Of a DNA stretch of 64,000 nucleotides, positions 1 to 6,755 are shown in pieces. How positions within the stretch are numbered: the stretch's first letter is position 1; each line of letters begins with the position of its first letter. This stretch comes from Methylobacterium sp. NMS14P (GTDB lineage Bacteria; Pseudomonadota; Alphaproteobacteria; Rhizobiales; Beijerinckiaceae). The stretch is from NCBI RefSeq assembly GCF_028583545.1, contig NZ_CP087106.1, forward strand, positions 3,580,501-3,644,500, in the 5' to 3' direction. The notes beneath the pieces were generated by a model. It searched no databases. It was given only the letters and a program-made list of their open reading frames with translations, and was not told the origin of the DNA. The translations under genes and the position numbers were made by a program.

Positions 1-685
1 GGGGCCCGATCGCCAGGGTCCAGTAGGTCGACGCGTGCTGCGTCCCGTCCCGCTCGATCGTCAGGATCGTCGCCGGCGCCAGCTTGCGCACGCCCTTGAG
101 GATGGTGAGCGGGGCCGGCACGCCCGCGTGCCAGCTCATGTAATGGTGGAGGGCGACGGGATCGACCGCGGTATCGACGTCTCCGGCGGCGAGCAGGGCT
201 GGGAGCGACGAGGCGAAGCGGAACCGGCCCTTCGCCTCGCTGTAGTAGAGCGGCTTCACGCCGAGCCGGTCGCGCGCCAGCACGACCCGCCCGGATTCCC
301 GTTCCAGGATCGCGAAGGCGAACATGCCGGCGAAGCGCTCGACGCAGGCACGTCCCCAGGCGTGATAGGCCTTGAGCACGACCTCGGTGTCGCTCGTCGA
401 GAAGAAGCTGTAGCCCTTCGCCTCGAGTTCGGCGCGTAGCGCGCGGAAATTGTAGACGCAGCCGTTGAACACGATCGCGAGTCCGAGGGCCGGGTCGACC
501 ATGGGCTGCTGCCCGGCCTCGGACAGGTCGATGATCTTGAGCCGACGATGGCCGAAGACGACCCGGCCGGAACCGAAGAGCCCCGCGGCGTCCGGCCCGC
601 GCGGTCGCAGGCATCCCATCATCGCGTCGACGGCGGCGGGGTCCGCTGGCTGGTCGAAACAGATCTCGCCGCAGATTCCACACAT
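1..685 (-). CDS. NAGGN-type asparagine synthase/glutamine amidotransferase, N-terminal part (runs off window)
   Basis: The reverse strand reads MCGICGEICFDQP from an ATG at 683-685, so Cys2 would be the Ntn glutaminase nucleophile after Met removal. Class II amidotransferase motifs follow: RGPDAAGLF, GHRRLKIIDLSEAGQQPM, VFNGCVYNF, SDTEVVLKAYHAWG, GMFAFAI and LARDRLGVKPLYY. The stretch DPVALHHYMSWHAGVPAP followed by TILKGVRKLAPAT is characteristic of the N-acetylglutaminylglutamine amide (NAGGN) amidotransferase rather than housekeeping AsnB. NAGGN is a dipeptide osmoprotectant. About 228 codons are present; the AMP-forming synthetase domain and the expected partner gene lie beyond position 1. 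The amidotransferase call is firm. The NAGGN assignment rests on remembered motif similarity. Confidence 0.75.
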   Translation of the reverse strand, partial: MCGICGEICFDQPADPAAVDAMMGCLRPRGPDAAGLFGSGRVVFGHRRLKIIDLSEAGQQPMVDPALGLAIVFNGCVYNFRALRAELEAKGYSFFSTSDTEVVLKAYHAWGRACVERFAGMFAFAILERESGRVVLARDRLGVKPLYYSEAKGRFRFASSLPALLAAGDVDTAVDPVALHHYMSWHAGVPAPLTILKGVRKLAPATILTIERDGTQHASTYWTLAIGP

Positions 686-934
686 GATGTCAGCAGGGTC
701 TCGGTCCGGCGCGACGCACGCTCCGTCGAGCGAAACGGCCGGGGCGTCGGGGCGTTCCGGCAAGCCGGCCCGACCGGCGCGGCAGGCATCCGCGAAGCCT
801 GGAATTCTGGCCGGCGATAACGGACCCGTTTGACGCCGTCGCCGTCGAACTGCTAGATCGTGGCTGTACATGAGCGCACGGCGCCGTTCGGAGTTCACGC
901 TCCGCGACAGACCGTTTCCGTGCCGACCATGTCG

Positions 935-1009
935 GCGGGCGTAGTTCAGTGGTAGAACGTCAGCTTCCCAAGCTGAATGTCGTCGGTTCGATCCCGATCG
1001 CCCGCTCCA
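935..1009 (+). tRNA. tRNA-Gly (anticodon CCC), CCA encoded
   Basis: The acceptor stem GCGGGCG pairs with CGCCCGC at 999-1005, and the D arm is GTTC/GAAC. The anticodon stem TCAGC/GCTGA encloses the loop TTCCCAA, giving anticodon CCC. The T arm has the TTCGATC loop. The 3' CCA is encoded at 1007-1009. The 75-nt cloverleaf is complete. An IS3 element starts about 100 bp downstream. Confidence 0.95.
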
Positions 1010-1109
1010 TCAATTTCTGCTCTGGCGGCAAAGGCTTGTGACGCCCGAACGCGGCGTATCTCATGGTGGACCGCCGCCGTTGTAGAACGTTGGTATAACG
1101 GTCTTGACC

Positions 1110-1143
1110 TGACCGGCTGGCTTTGGACCGCGCTGATTGAGAG
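1110..1143 (+). repeat. IS left terminal inverted repeat
   Basis: Begins TGACCGGCTGG and ends at GATTGAGAG. It pairs with the right repeat at 2314-2345, with a 2-nt length difference and a few mismatches. TGACC is duplicated immediately outside it (1105-1109), which slightly blurs the exact left boundary. Confidence 0.8.
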
Positions 1144-1164
1144 GATCAGCTGGGACCGAGGGAG

Positions 1165-1452
1165 TTGGACATGCGGCGAGGTCAGAAGACGAGTGCGGAT
1201 CAGGTGGTGCTGAAGCTGCGCCAAATCGAGGTGCAGACGACCCAGGGCAAGAGCTTGGCGCTGGCGTGCAAGGAGGCGGAGATCTCCGAGCAGAGCTATT
1301 ACCGCTGGCGCAAGGAGTACGGCGGCCTCCAGGTCGATCAGGCCAGGAAGATGAAGGATCTGGAGCGCGAGAACGCGCGGCTACGGCGGCTCGTGGCTGA
1401 CCTGTCCTTGGTGAGTCAGGTGCTGGCGGACGTCGCCTCGGGAAACGTATAG
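1165..1452 (+). CDS. IS3-family transposase OrfA (helix-turn-helix protein)
   Basis: This 95-residue protein carries the orfA-type helix-turn-helix (residues about 10-55, with SLALACKEAEISEQSYYRW). A leucine-zipper-like segment follows around MKDLERENARLRRLVADLS. Its end, DVASGNV, is the usual OrfA terminus for this group. The reading frame lies +1 relative to OrfB, and the two overlap if OrfB is read back through the slip site at 1440-1446. It recognises the element's ends and is also the N-terminal half of the frameshift-made OrfAB transposase. Confidence 0.9.
   Translation: MDMRRGQKTSADQVVLKLRQIEVQTTQGKSLALACKEAEISEQSYYRWRKEYGGLQVDQARKMKDLERENARLRRLVADLSLVSQVLADVASGNV
1440..1446 (+). promoter_or_regulatory. 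Programmed -1 frameshift heptamer G_GGA_AAC
   Basis: In the orfA frame the codons are TCG GGA AAC GTA TAG. The heptamer G GGA AAC has the X_XXY_YYZ phase needed for simultaneous -1 slippage, two codons before the OrfA stop. After slippage, reading continues CGT ATA GCC CCC GAA CGA, giving R-I-A-P-E-R and joining OrfB seamlessly. This is the expected way to make OrfAB transposase in IS3 elements. Confidence 0.8.
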
Positions 1453-1475
1453 CCCCCGAACGACGCCGGCAGGCG

Positions 1476-2312
1476 GTGGCTGGCATCCGGGAGAAGTACG
1501 GCCTGTCGGAACGTCACGCCTGCCGGATCGTCGGCCAGCATCGGAGCACGCAGCGCTATGTGCCGACCGTGCTGGCCGATGAGGATGGGCTGACCCGCGC
1601 CATCGTCGCCCTGGCGTCCGAGTACGGACGCTACGGCTATCGCCGTGTCACCGCGCTGCTGCATGCCGCGGGGTGGCGAGTGGGCAAGGACCGCGTTCAG
1701 CGCATCTGGCGTCGCGGGGGGCTCAATGTCCCACAAAGGCACCGACCACGCAGCCGCCTCTGGCTGAATGACGGCTCGTGCGTGCGTCTGCGTCCGTTCT
1801 ACCGCAACCATGTGTGGAGCTTCGACTTCGTGCAGGCGCAGACCCACGACGGGCGCAGCTTGCGCATCCTGACGCTGATCGACGAGCACAGCCGGGCGTG
1901 CCTGGCGCTGAAGGTGTCGCGGCGGATCAACAGCCTCGGCGTGATCGAGGCGCTGGCCGACGCCATGTGCCTGCACGGCATCCCGGAGCACATCCGCTGC
2001 GATAACGGCCCTGAGATGATCTCAAAGGCACTCCGCAAATGGGTCGCCAAAGCCGGAGCACAGATCCAGTATATCGCACGGGGCTCACCGCAGGAGAACG
2101 GGTACTGTGAAATCTTCAACGGCAAGCTGCGCGACGAGTGCCTGCGCCAGGAGATCTTCTACTCACTCAAGGAAGCCCAGGCCGTGATTGCCCTCTGGCA
2201 GAGCGCCTACAACTGCATCCGGCCGCACTCGTCCCTTGGCTATCGGCCACCAGCGCCTGTCAGCTACCCAGATCTGGCCTTCCGGCTACCCATGGCAGCG
2301 GCCGTGCAGTAG
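1476..2312 (+). CDS. IS3-family transposase OrfB (DDE integrase core)
   Basis: The protein reads MAGIREKYGLSERHACRIVGQ, then an HTH_21-like region, then an rve integrase core. The DDE triad is visible: Asp in WSFDFVQAQTHDG, Asp in IRCDNGPEM, and Glu in GSPQENGYCEIFNG. The C-terminal IRPHSSLGYRPP is typical of the family. The GTG at 1476 is only the first start-like codon; the functional product is probably OrfAB made by -1 slippage at 1440-1446, because the same frame is open and conserved upstream (APERRRQAV). No stops or frameshifts interrupt the core, so the element may still be active. Confidence 0.92.
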   Translation: MAGIREKYGLSERHACRIVGQHRSTQRYVPTVLADEDGLTRAIVALASEYGRYGYRRVTALLHAAGWRVGKDRVQRIWRRGGLNVPQRHRPRSRLWLNDGSCVRLRPFYRNHVWSFDFVQAQTHDGRSLRILTLIDEHSRACLALKVSRRINSLGVIEALADAMCLHGIPEHIRCDNGPEMISKALRKWVAKAGAQIQYIARGSPQENGYCEIFNGKLRDECLRQEIFYSLKEAQAVIALWQSAYNCIRPHSSLGYRPPAPVSYPDLAFRLPMAAAVQ

Positions 2313-2313
2313 C

Positions 2314-2345
2314 CTCTCACTCGGCCCGGTCCAAAATGCCGGTCA
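2314..2345 (-). repeat. IS right terminal inverted repeat
   Basis: Its reverse complement begins TGACCGGCATTTT and ends GAGTGAGAG, matching the left end. It starts two bases after the orfB stop codon, a typical compact IS3 layout. Confidence 0.8.
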
Positions 2346-2510
2346 GATCACGCATGACTCGGCACTTCAATCCACGGTGCAGAAAGATTTTTTATTGGCA
2401 TTCACATTTCCCAGGTCAGACAACCTCAAATAACTACGACTTGTCATCGCGGACAGAACGGCCATCATTAACCTGTGTTTAGTTTTACCCCGGCATCTTA
2501 TTCCATCCCT

Positions 2511-2531
2511 ACTCGCATCGTGCGAGTTTTT
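2511..2531 (+). terminator. Terminator-like hairpin in the leader of the chemotaxis gene
   Basis: ACTCGCA (2511-2517), loop TCG and TGCGAGT (2521-2527) form a perfect 7-bp stem followed by TTTT. It ends 36 nt before the ATG at 2568. It may insulate the gene from IS-derived transcripts or act as a leader attenuator if the promoter lies upstream. Confidence 0.6.
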
Positions 2532-2567
2532 GAGCTCTCTGCAATCTCGGGCGCCGGAGCGACTGCA

Positions 2568-4265
2568 ATGAACTGGTTTCGCAACTTGCGATTGGGCGCC
2601 AAGATCGCGATACCGGTAGCGCTACTGCTCGCGACGGCCATTGGCATCGTCTTTTTCTCGCGCTCGGCGATTGATGAACTCGAGAGGAACACACAACAGA
2701 TCGTCGACGTGACCGCCGTTCGAGCCGTCACAGCGTTGCAAATGGCGCTGGCTATGAGCAACGCGACGATCGCCGAGAAGAATATCATCATCCAGACCGA
2801 CGCATCCACGATGGCTGCCGAGCGCCTGCATTTCCAACGGGAGCAGAAGCTCGCCTACGAGGCGATCGATCACCTTATCGCCCTCGCGGACACCCCCGCT
2901 CGGCGGTCGACGAACGAAGCCATCAAGGCCGATATGGGCGCGTATTTCGCGGCGGCTGACCGCGCCATTGCTCTCGGTCTGAAGAACGAGATCGAAGGAG
3001 CCCGAAAGGTCTCGATCGACGAGGGCCGTCCCGCGCGGGCTAAGGTGCTGGAAGGCGTCCAGATGCGGACCGACACGAACGCCAGAGAGCTCAGATCGTC
3101 CAGGGACCACGCCGTTGCCGTCGCCGAACAGATCAAGCTGACCCTTACGATCATCGCTGCGTCGGGCCTTCTCGTCGCTTTCGGCATCCTCGGCGCGATC
3201 GTGCTGTTCGGGATCAACCGGCCACTGGCCAGCCTCGTCGGCGTGTTGCAGCGGATGGCCATGGGTGAGATCGACGCCGAGATCAAGGAAGCTTCCCGCG
3301 GCGACGAGATCGGTGCCGTCGGCAAAGCCGTCGAAGGCATCAAGACTATGGTGGCCCGGAAGGCCGCCGAGCAAGCCGAGATCCGACGCATCGCCGATGA
3401 GGCCGCCGCGCTTGAGCGCAAGCGGACGATGATCGAACTCGCCGACGGCTTCGAGCGTGCAGTGGGCGGGATCCTCGGAATGGTCTCCTCCTCGGCCACG
3501 GAACTTCAGGCCACGGCGCAGACGATGACGGCGACGGCGACCGAGACGGCCAGCCAGTCGACCACCGTGGCGGCCGCCGCCGAGGAGGCCGCCGCCAACG
3601 TCAACACGGTCGCGGCTGCCGCTGAGGAGCTCGGCTCCTCGGTGCAGGAGATCGGCCGACAGGTCGACGGCTCCGCCGACATGGCGCAGGTGGCGGTCCG
3701 CGAGGCTGACCAGACCGGAGCTCTCGTGCAGGAGCTGAGCGCGTCGGTCGCGCGCATCGGCGACGTCGTCGGCATGATCTCGACCATCGCGGGGCAGACC
3801 AACCTGCTCGCCCTGAACGCAACCATCGAGGCGGCCCGCGCCGGCGCCGCCGGCCGCGGCTTCGCCGTTGTGGCGTCCGAGGTGAAGGCACTGGCTGAGC
3901 AGACCGCCAAGGCCACCGAGGAGATCACCGGCCAGATCGCCCGGGTTCAGGCCTCCACAGGTCAGGCCGTATCGGCGATCGGTTCGATCACGACGCGGAT
4001 CCAGGAGATCAGCCACGTGGCCACCTCGATCGCGGCGGCCGTGGAGCAGCAGGGCGCGGCGACGCAGGAGATCGTTCGGAACGTCGGCCAGGCAGCGATG
4101 GGCACCGGCGAGGTGACCAGCAACATCGCCGGGGTGGCCGGCGCGGCCGAGGAAACGGGTGCGGCGGCGAGCCAGGTTCTGGGAGCTGCCTCCGAACTGT
4201 CACGCCAGTCCGAACATCTCGCTGCCGAGGTGGGACGCTTCATGGCGACCGTCCGCGCCGCCTGA
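2568..4265 (+). CDS. Methyl-accepting chemotaxis protein
   Basis: This is a 565-residue transducer. The ATG at 2568 is chosen because GGAG (2556-2559) sits 8 nt upstream and the protein then opens with MNWFRNLRLGAKI and a membrane segment (about 10-32). A four-helix-bundle-like sensor region follows (about 35-188), then a second membrane segment (about 190-215, LTIIAASGLLVAFGILGAIV). A HAMP domain (about 216-265) carries NRPLASLVGVLQRM and RGDEIGAVGKAVEGI. The cytoplasmic coiled coil has its hairpin tip at GQTNLLALNATIEAARAG near residue 410. It should signal to CheA/CheW; the ligand is unknown. It is monocistronic, bounded by hairpins at 2511 and 4285. A longer frame from 2475 is open but adds sequence with no signal character. 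Confidence 0.95.
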   Translation: MNWFRNLRLGAKIAIPVALLLATAIGIVFFSRSAIDELERNTQQIVDVTAVRAVTALQMALAMSNATIAEKNIIIQTDASTMAAERLHFQREQKLAYEAIDHLIALADTPARRSTNEAIKADMGAYFAAADRAIALGLKNEIEGARKVSIDEGRPARAKVLEGVQMRTDTNARELRSSRDHAVAVAEQIKLTLTIIAASGLLVAFGILGAIVLFGINRPLASLVGVLQRMAMGEIDAEIKEASRGDEIGAVGKAVEGIKTMVARKAAEQAEIRRIADEAAALERKRTMIELADGFERAVGGILGMVSSSATELQATAQTMTATATETASQSTTVAAAAEEAAANVNTVAAAAEELGSSVQEIGRQVDGSADMAQVAVREADQTGALVQELSASVARIGDVVGMISTIAGQTNLLALNATIEAARAGAAGRGFAVVASEVKALAEQTAKATEEITGQIARVQASTGQAVSAIGSITTRIQEISHVATSIAAAVEQQGAATQEIVRNVGQAAMGTGEVTSNIAGVAGAAEETGAAASQVLGAASELSRQSEHLAAEVGRFMATVRAA

Positions 4266-4284
4266 TGCTTTAGTGTCTCGGAAG

Positions 4285-4315
4285 AGCCCGCCCGGTCGGC
4301 CGGCGCGGGCTTTTT
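4285..4315 (+). terminator. Rho-independent terminator of the chemotaxis gene
   Basis: AGCCCGC (4285-4291) pairs with GCGGGCT (4305-4311), with a GC-rich loop and a TTTTT run ending at 4315, 20 nt after the stop codon at 4263-4265. Confidence 0.85.
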
Positions 4316-4461
4316 CATGCATGAGCGCGAGTGACGATCCGTGGAAGCCACTTCCTGCCACGAGCGGCACCGAGGCAACAGCGCCTGATCGTCTTCCGCC
4401 TCGCGAGGTGGCTACGGATTGTCGCCCAAAAAACTCACGCTGGCGTGAACGTGACGGGAGC

Positions 4462-4790
4462 GTCACGCCGGCCGGTCTGCAGGCCGTCGACTGGCAAAAG
4501 GTCGACCTTCCTGCGGCGCATCGCCGGCTCGACCGCGGAGGGCGCCGGCATCCACGATCGCGGCCTCGCCGGCGTCGAGCCTCGAGGCCGACCACGGCAG
4601 CATCGTCGTCGCGGCGGTCGAGGGCCAGATGAGCCGCAAGCGCCCCGTGATCGACGGCACCGTTCCGCGGCTCGCCTTCCGCAACCCGGACCCGCCCGCC
4701 TTCGCGTTCGAAGAACTCGGCGAGGGCGTGATCTGGGACGTGGTGCGCGTCTCGATCCGCTGGCACGTCGCCCGCGGGCAGCGCGCGTGA
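4462..4790 (+). pseudogene. umuD: Decayed umuD (translesion polymerase V autoproteolytic subunit)
   Basis: Three consecutive reading frames together spell a UmuD/LexA-type S24 peptidase. From about 4462 the first frame gives VTPAGLQAVDWQKVDL. From about 4505 a second frame gives FLRRIAGSTAEGAGIHD, equivalent to the family's (F)xRVxGxSMxGAGIxDGDL, with the catalytic Ser-Met changed to Thr-Ala. From about 4570 a third frame gives SSLEADHGSIVVAAVEGQ, then MSRKRPVIDGT, AFRNPDPPAFAFEELG and GVIWDVVRVSIRW up to the TGA at 4788-4790. Two frame changes, a missing stretch and loss of the Ser nucleophile mean it cannot be functional. It ends in a GTGA overlap with a umuC remnant, preserving the ancestral operon junction. 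The match is from family knowledge, not a search. Confidence 0.72.
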
Positions 4791-5131
4791 GCACGCCGGA
4801 CGCCCGCCGGCGCGACCGCGCCGTGGCGCGGATGGACGGCAACAGCGTCTACTGCGCGGGCGAGCGCGTGTTCGACCCGAAGCTCGCCGCCGTGCCGGTG
4901 ATCGTGCTTGAAAGACGGGAGCGCGCCGAGGCGTTCGCCTTCGAGGCCCGATCCACCATCGACGTTGCAGAGGCAGTCGAGGAAGGCATGGCATCCACCC
5001 TCCTCCAGGGTTCAGGATGCCCGGAGAGCTTGCGCGCGTCGCGGACCAGTTTGCTGGGTCCAGGTCACACGGGTCGGGCCTCTGAAGCGCGAAGCCCGCG
5101 TCGCCGCTGTAGGGCCTATCCGCGCAAGTAA
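4787..5131 (+). pseudogene. umuC: Truncated umuC (Y-family DNA polymerase V) remnant
   Basis: The frame opened by GTG at 4787 reads VARMDGNSVYCAGERVFDPKL and then AAVPVIVLERRERAEAF. This parallels the UmuC/DinB N-terminus (hxDxNxFYASCExxFxPxLxGxPVVVLSNNDG), including the first catalytic Asp (here in RMDGN). Similarity fades by about 4940: the SNNDG segment is replaced and nothing of the palm, fingers or little-finger domains remains. The open frame continues to TAA at 5129-5131 as unrelated sequence and overlaps the tail of the minus-strand ATPase gene. Together with the umuD remnant it records deletion of an error-prone repair operon, probably when the flanking siderophore locus arrived or rearranged (inference). 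Confidence 0.65.
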
Positions 5132-5961
5132 CTCAGCGGTCGACCGGTATCCGGATGCGGCATGACGCCCATTGGGATGTCGTATATGGCGCGCAGAGTG
5201 TCGGGGGTCACCAATGTGCCGGGGGGACCATCCGCGGTCAGGCGTCCCGAGTGCAGCGCGAGGATCCGGTCGCAGACGCGTGCCGCCATGTTCACGTCGT
5301 GCAGGACCACCACCACGCCGAGCCCTTCCCGATGGGCCAGATCGCGCACGAGCGCCAGGATCTCGACGGCGTGGGCGACGTCGAGGGCCGAGATCGGCTC
5401 GTCGAGAAGCAGGCAGGCGGGTTCCTGGGCGATCATCATCGCGAGCCAGACGCGCTGCCGCTCGCCGCCCGAGAGCGTGTCGACGAAGCGGTCCGCGAAG
5501 CCGGCGACGCCAGTGGCGGCGAGCGCCCGCCGGACCGCCTCGCGATCCCGGGCGGCGACACGACCCAGGGCGCCGTGCCAGGGATAGCGCCCCAGCGCCA
5601 CGAGCTCGCGCACAGTCATGCCCGGGACCGGCGGGAGCGCCTGCGGCAGGTAGGCGACTTTGCGCGCGAAGGCGCGGTCCTCCCAGGCGCCGATGGCGCG
5701 ATCCAAGAACGCGATCCGGCCGGTGGTCGGCGCCTGCTGGCGGCCCAGCAGCTTGATCAGGGTCGATTTGCCCGACCCGTTGTGGCCGATCAGGCCCACC
5801 ACCTGTCGCGGCTGGATCACGAGATCGAGGGGATGCAGCAGGGTGCGTCCGGCGAGGCCGAAGCTCGCGCCCTGCAGCGTGAAGAGCGGGGTGTCGCCCC
5901 CGGTGTCTGCCGCCGGGACGCCCCGCGGACGCGCGGCGACCGGCGCATCGGAACCGTTCAT
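5116..5961 (-). CDS. fhuC: Ferric-siderophore ABC transporter ATP-binding protein (FhuC/FecE type)
   Basis: A 281-residue ABC ATPase. Walker A is GHNGSGKSTLIKLL (about residue 60), the signature LSGGERQRVWLAMM and Walker B ACLLLDEPISALDVAH, followed by the switch His in VVLHDVNMAARVCDR. The SALD/DVNMAARxCDRI pattern is that of the iron-siderophore/B12 class. It is the last gene of the minus-strand uptake operon; its ATG overlaps the fhuF stop in an ATGA. It should energise the FhuB-type permease at 6752-8764. The name is by family; the substrate is inferred to be the product of the adjacent NRPS cluster. Confidence 0.93.
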   Translation of the reverse strand: MNGSDAPVAARPRGVPAADTGGDTPLFTLQGASFGLAGRTLLHPLDLVIQPRQVVGLIGHNGSGKSTLIKLLGRQQAPTTGRIAFLDRAIGAWEDRAFARKVAYLPQALPPVPGMTVRELVALGRYPWHGALGRVAARDREAVRRALAATGVAGFADRFVDTLSGGERQRVWLAMMIAQEPACLLLDEPISALDVAHAVEILALVRDLAHREGLGVVVVLHDVNMAARVCDRILALHSGRLTADGPPGTLVTPDTLRAIYDIPMGVMPHPDTGRPLSYLRG

Positions 5962-6755
5962 GCGGATCTCCGCGGGCCGCTTGTCCCCGCCGGACCGGCC
6001 TCAGGGCGTGCGGGCAGCGGACACGCGCCGCAGAGGCTCTGATCGGGGATGAAGTAGCGCAGGCAGCAGACCTTCCGCACCCGCCGCGGCGGCGAACCCT
6101 CGGGCGCGTCCCCCACCTCCGGGACGTAGCGGATCGGCTCGAACAGCGGATTGGGCGCGCCGGACCGTCGGCGGCTCGTCAGCACGCGCGCGGCGGCCGC
6201 GTGCCCGGCGCCGCCCTCCTGCGGGAGCCCCTCGGTGCGGCGCACCACGAACTCGAAGATGTTGCCGGCATTGCTCCACAGTACGCGCGGCGCCACACCC
6301 GAGACCGCGGCCAGGGCGTCGACCAGGGGGGCCAGATGCGCGTCGATCAGCGCGTCGAAGCGATCCGCCGGTGCCCGATCCCTGGTCAGGCCCTCGGATT
6401 CGTGGCGGCCCGGGGCGAGGCCGCGCAGCTTGAGCGCCCGCGTCAGCCCACCCGCGTCCGGGATGATCTCGACCGCGTCGAGGGCCACCGGCAGGACGAG
6501 GTCGAGCACGATGTTCGCGGCGAGCGCGGGCACCACCAGGATGGAGAAGTGCTGCTTCGCCCAGATCGACGCGACGGCTCGGGGCTCCGGCGCCGCGAAG
6601 GTGCGGGCGAACCGATCGAGCTGTTCGGTCAGGACGCGCGGATCGAGCAGGTCGGCGCCCCTGACGGAGGGGCGCGGATCCTCTGCGGAAACGAGCCGAT
6701 CCCGGTAGCCCTCGAGGGGGCCGACGAACAGGGCGTTCAGCGCGGAGAGCGTCAT
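5958..6755 (-). CDS. fhuF: FhuF-type siderophore-iron reductase ([2Fe-2S])
   Basis: A 265-residue cytoplasmic protein starting MTLSALNALF at the ATG on 6753-6755. The C-terminal CC-x10-C-x2-C motif (VCCLRYFIPDQSLCGAC) is the unusual [2Fe-2S] ligand set of FhuF reductases. Family features upstream include the WAKQHFSILVVPALA segment and the central LWSNAGNIFEF. It would reduce Fe(III)-siderophore after import so that iron is released without destroying the ligand, which suits hydroxamate-containing siderophores. Its ATG overlaps the TGA of the permease gene and its TGA overlaps the ATG of the ATPase gene, so translation of all three is coupled. Confidence 0.92.
   Translation of the reverse strand: MTLSALNALFVGPLEGYRDRLVSAEDPRPSVRGADLLDPRVLTEQLDRFARTFAAPEPRAVASIWAKQHFSILVVPALAANIVLDLVLPVALDAVEIIPDAGGLTRALKLRGLAPGRHESEGLTRDRAPADRFDALIDAHLAPLVDALAAVSGVAPRVLWSNAGNIFEFVVRRTEGLPQEGGAGHAAAARVLTSRRRSGAPNPLFEPIRYVPEVGDAPEGSPPRRVRKVCCLRYFIPDQSLCGACPLPARPEAGPAGTSGPRRSA

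Larger units (their letters stand above)
1110..2345 (+). mobile_element. IS3-family insertion sequence (IS407-like), apparently intact
   Basis: Imperfect terminal inverted repeats of about 32-34 bp bound the element. The left end, 1110-1143, starts TGACCGGCTGG. The right end, 2314-2345, read on the reverse strand, starts TGACCGGCATT; both then share TTTGGACCG and end in GAGAG. Length is 1236 bp, normal for the IS407 group. It carries orfA and orfB in the -1 frame relationship. The flanking 4-mers are GACC (1106-1109) and GATC (2346-2349), so there is no perfect target duplication. Either one base has mutated since insertion or the flanks have recombined. The element separates tRNA-Gly from the chemotaxis gene. 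Confidence 0.88.

Noticed and set aside
4435..4448. Palindrome TCACGCTGGCGTGA as a LexA box for the umuDC remnant
   Set aside because: The alphaproteobacterial SOS box is GTTC-N7-GTTC, which is not seen here; the palindrome has no known partner.
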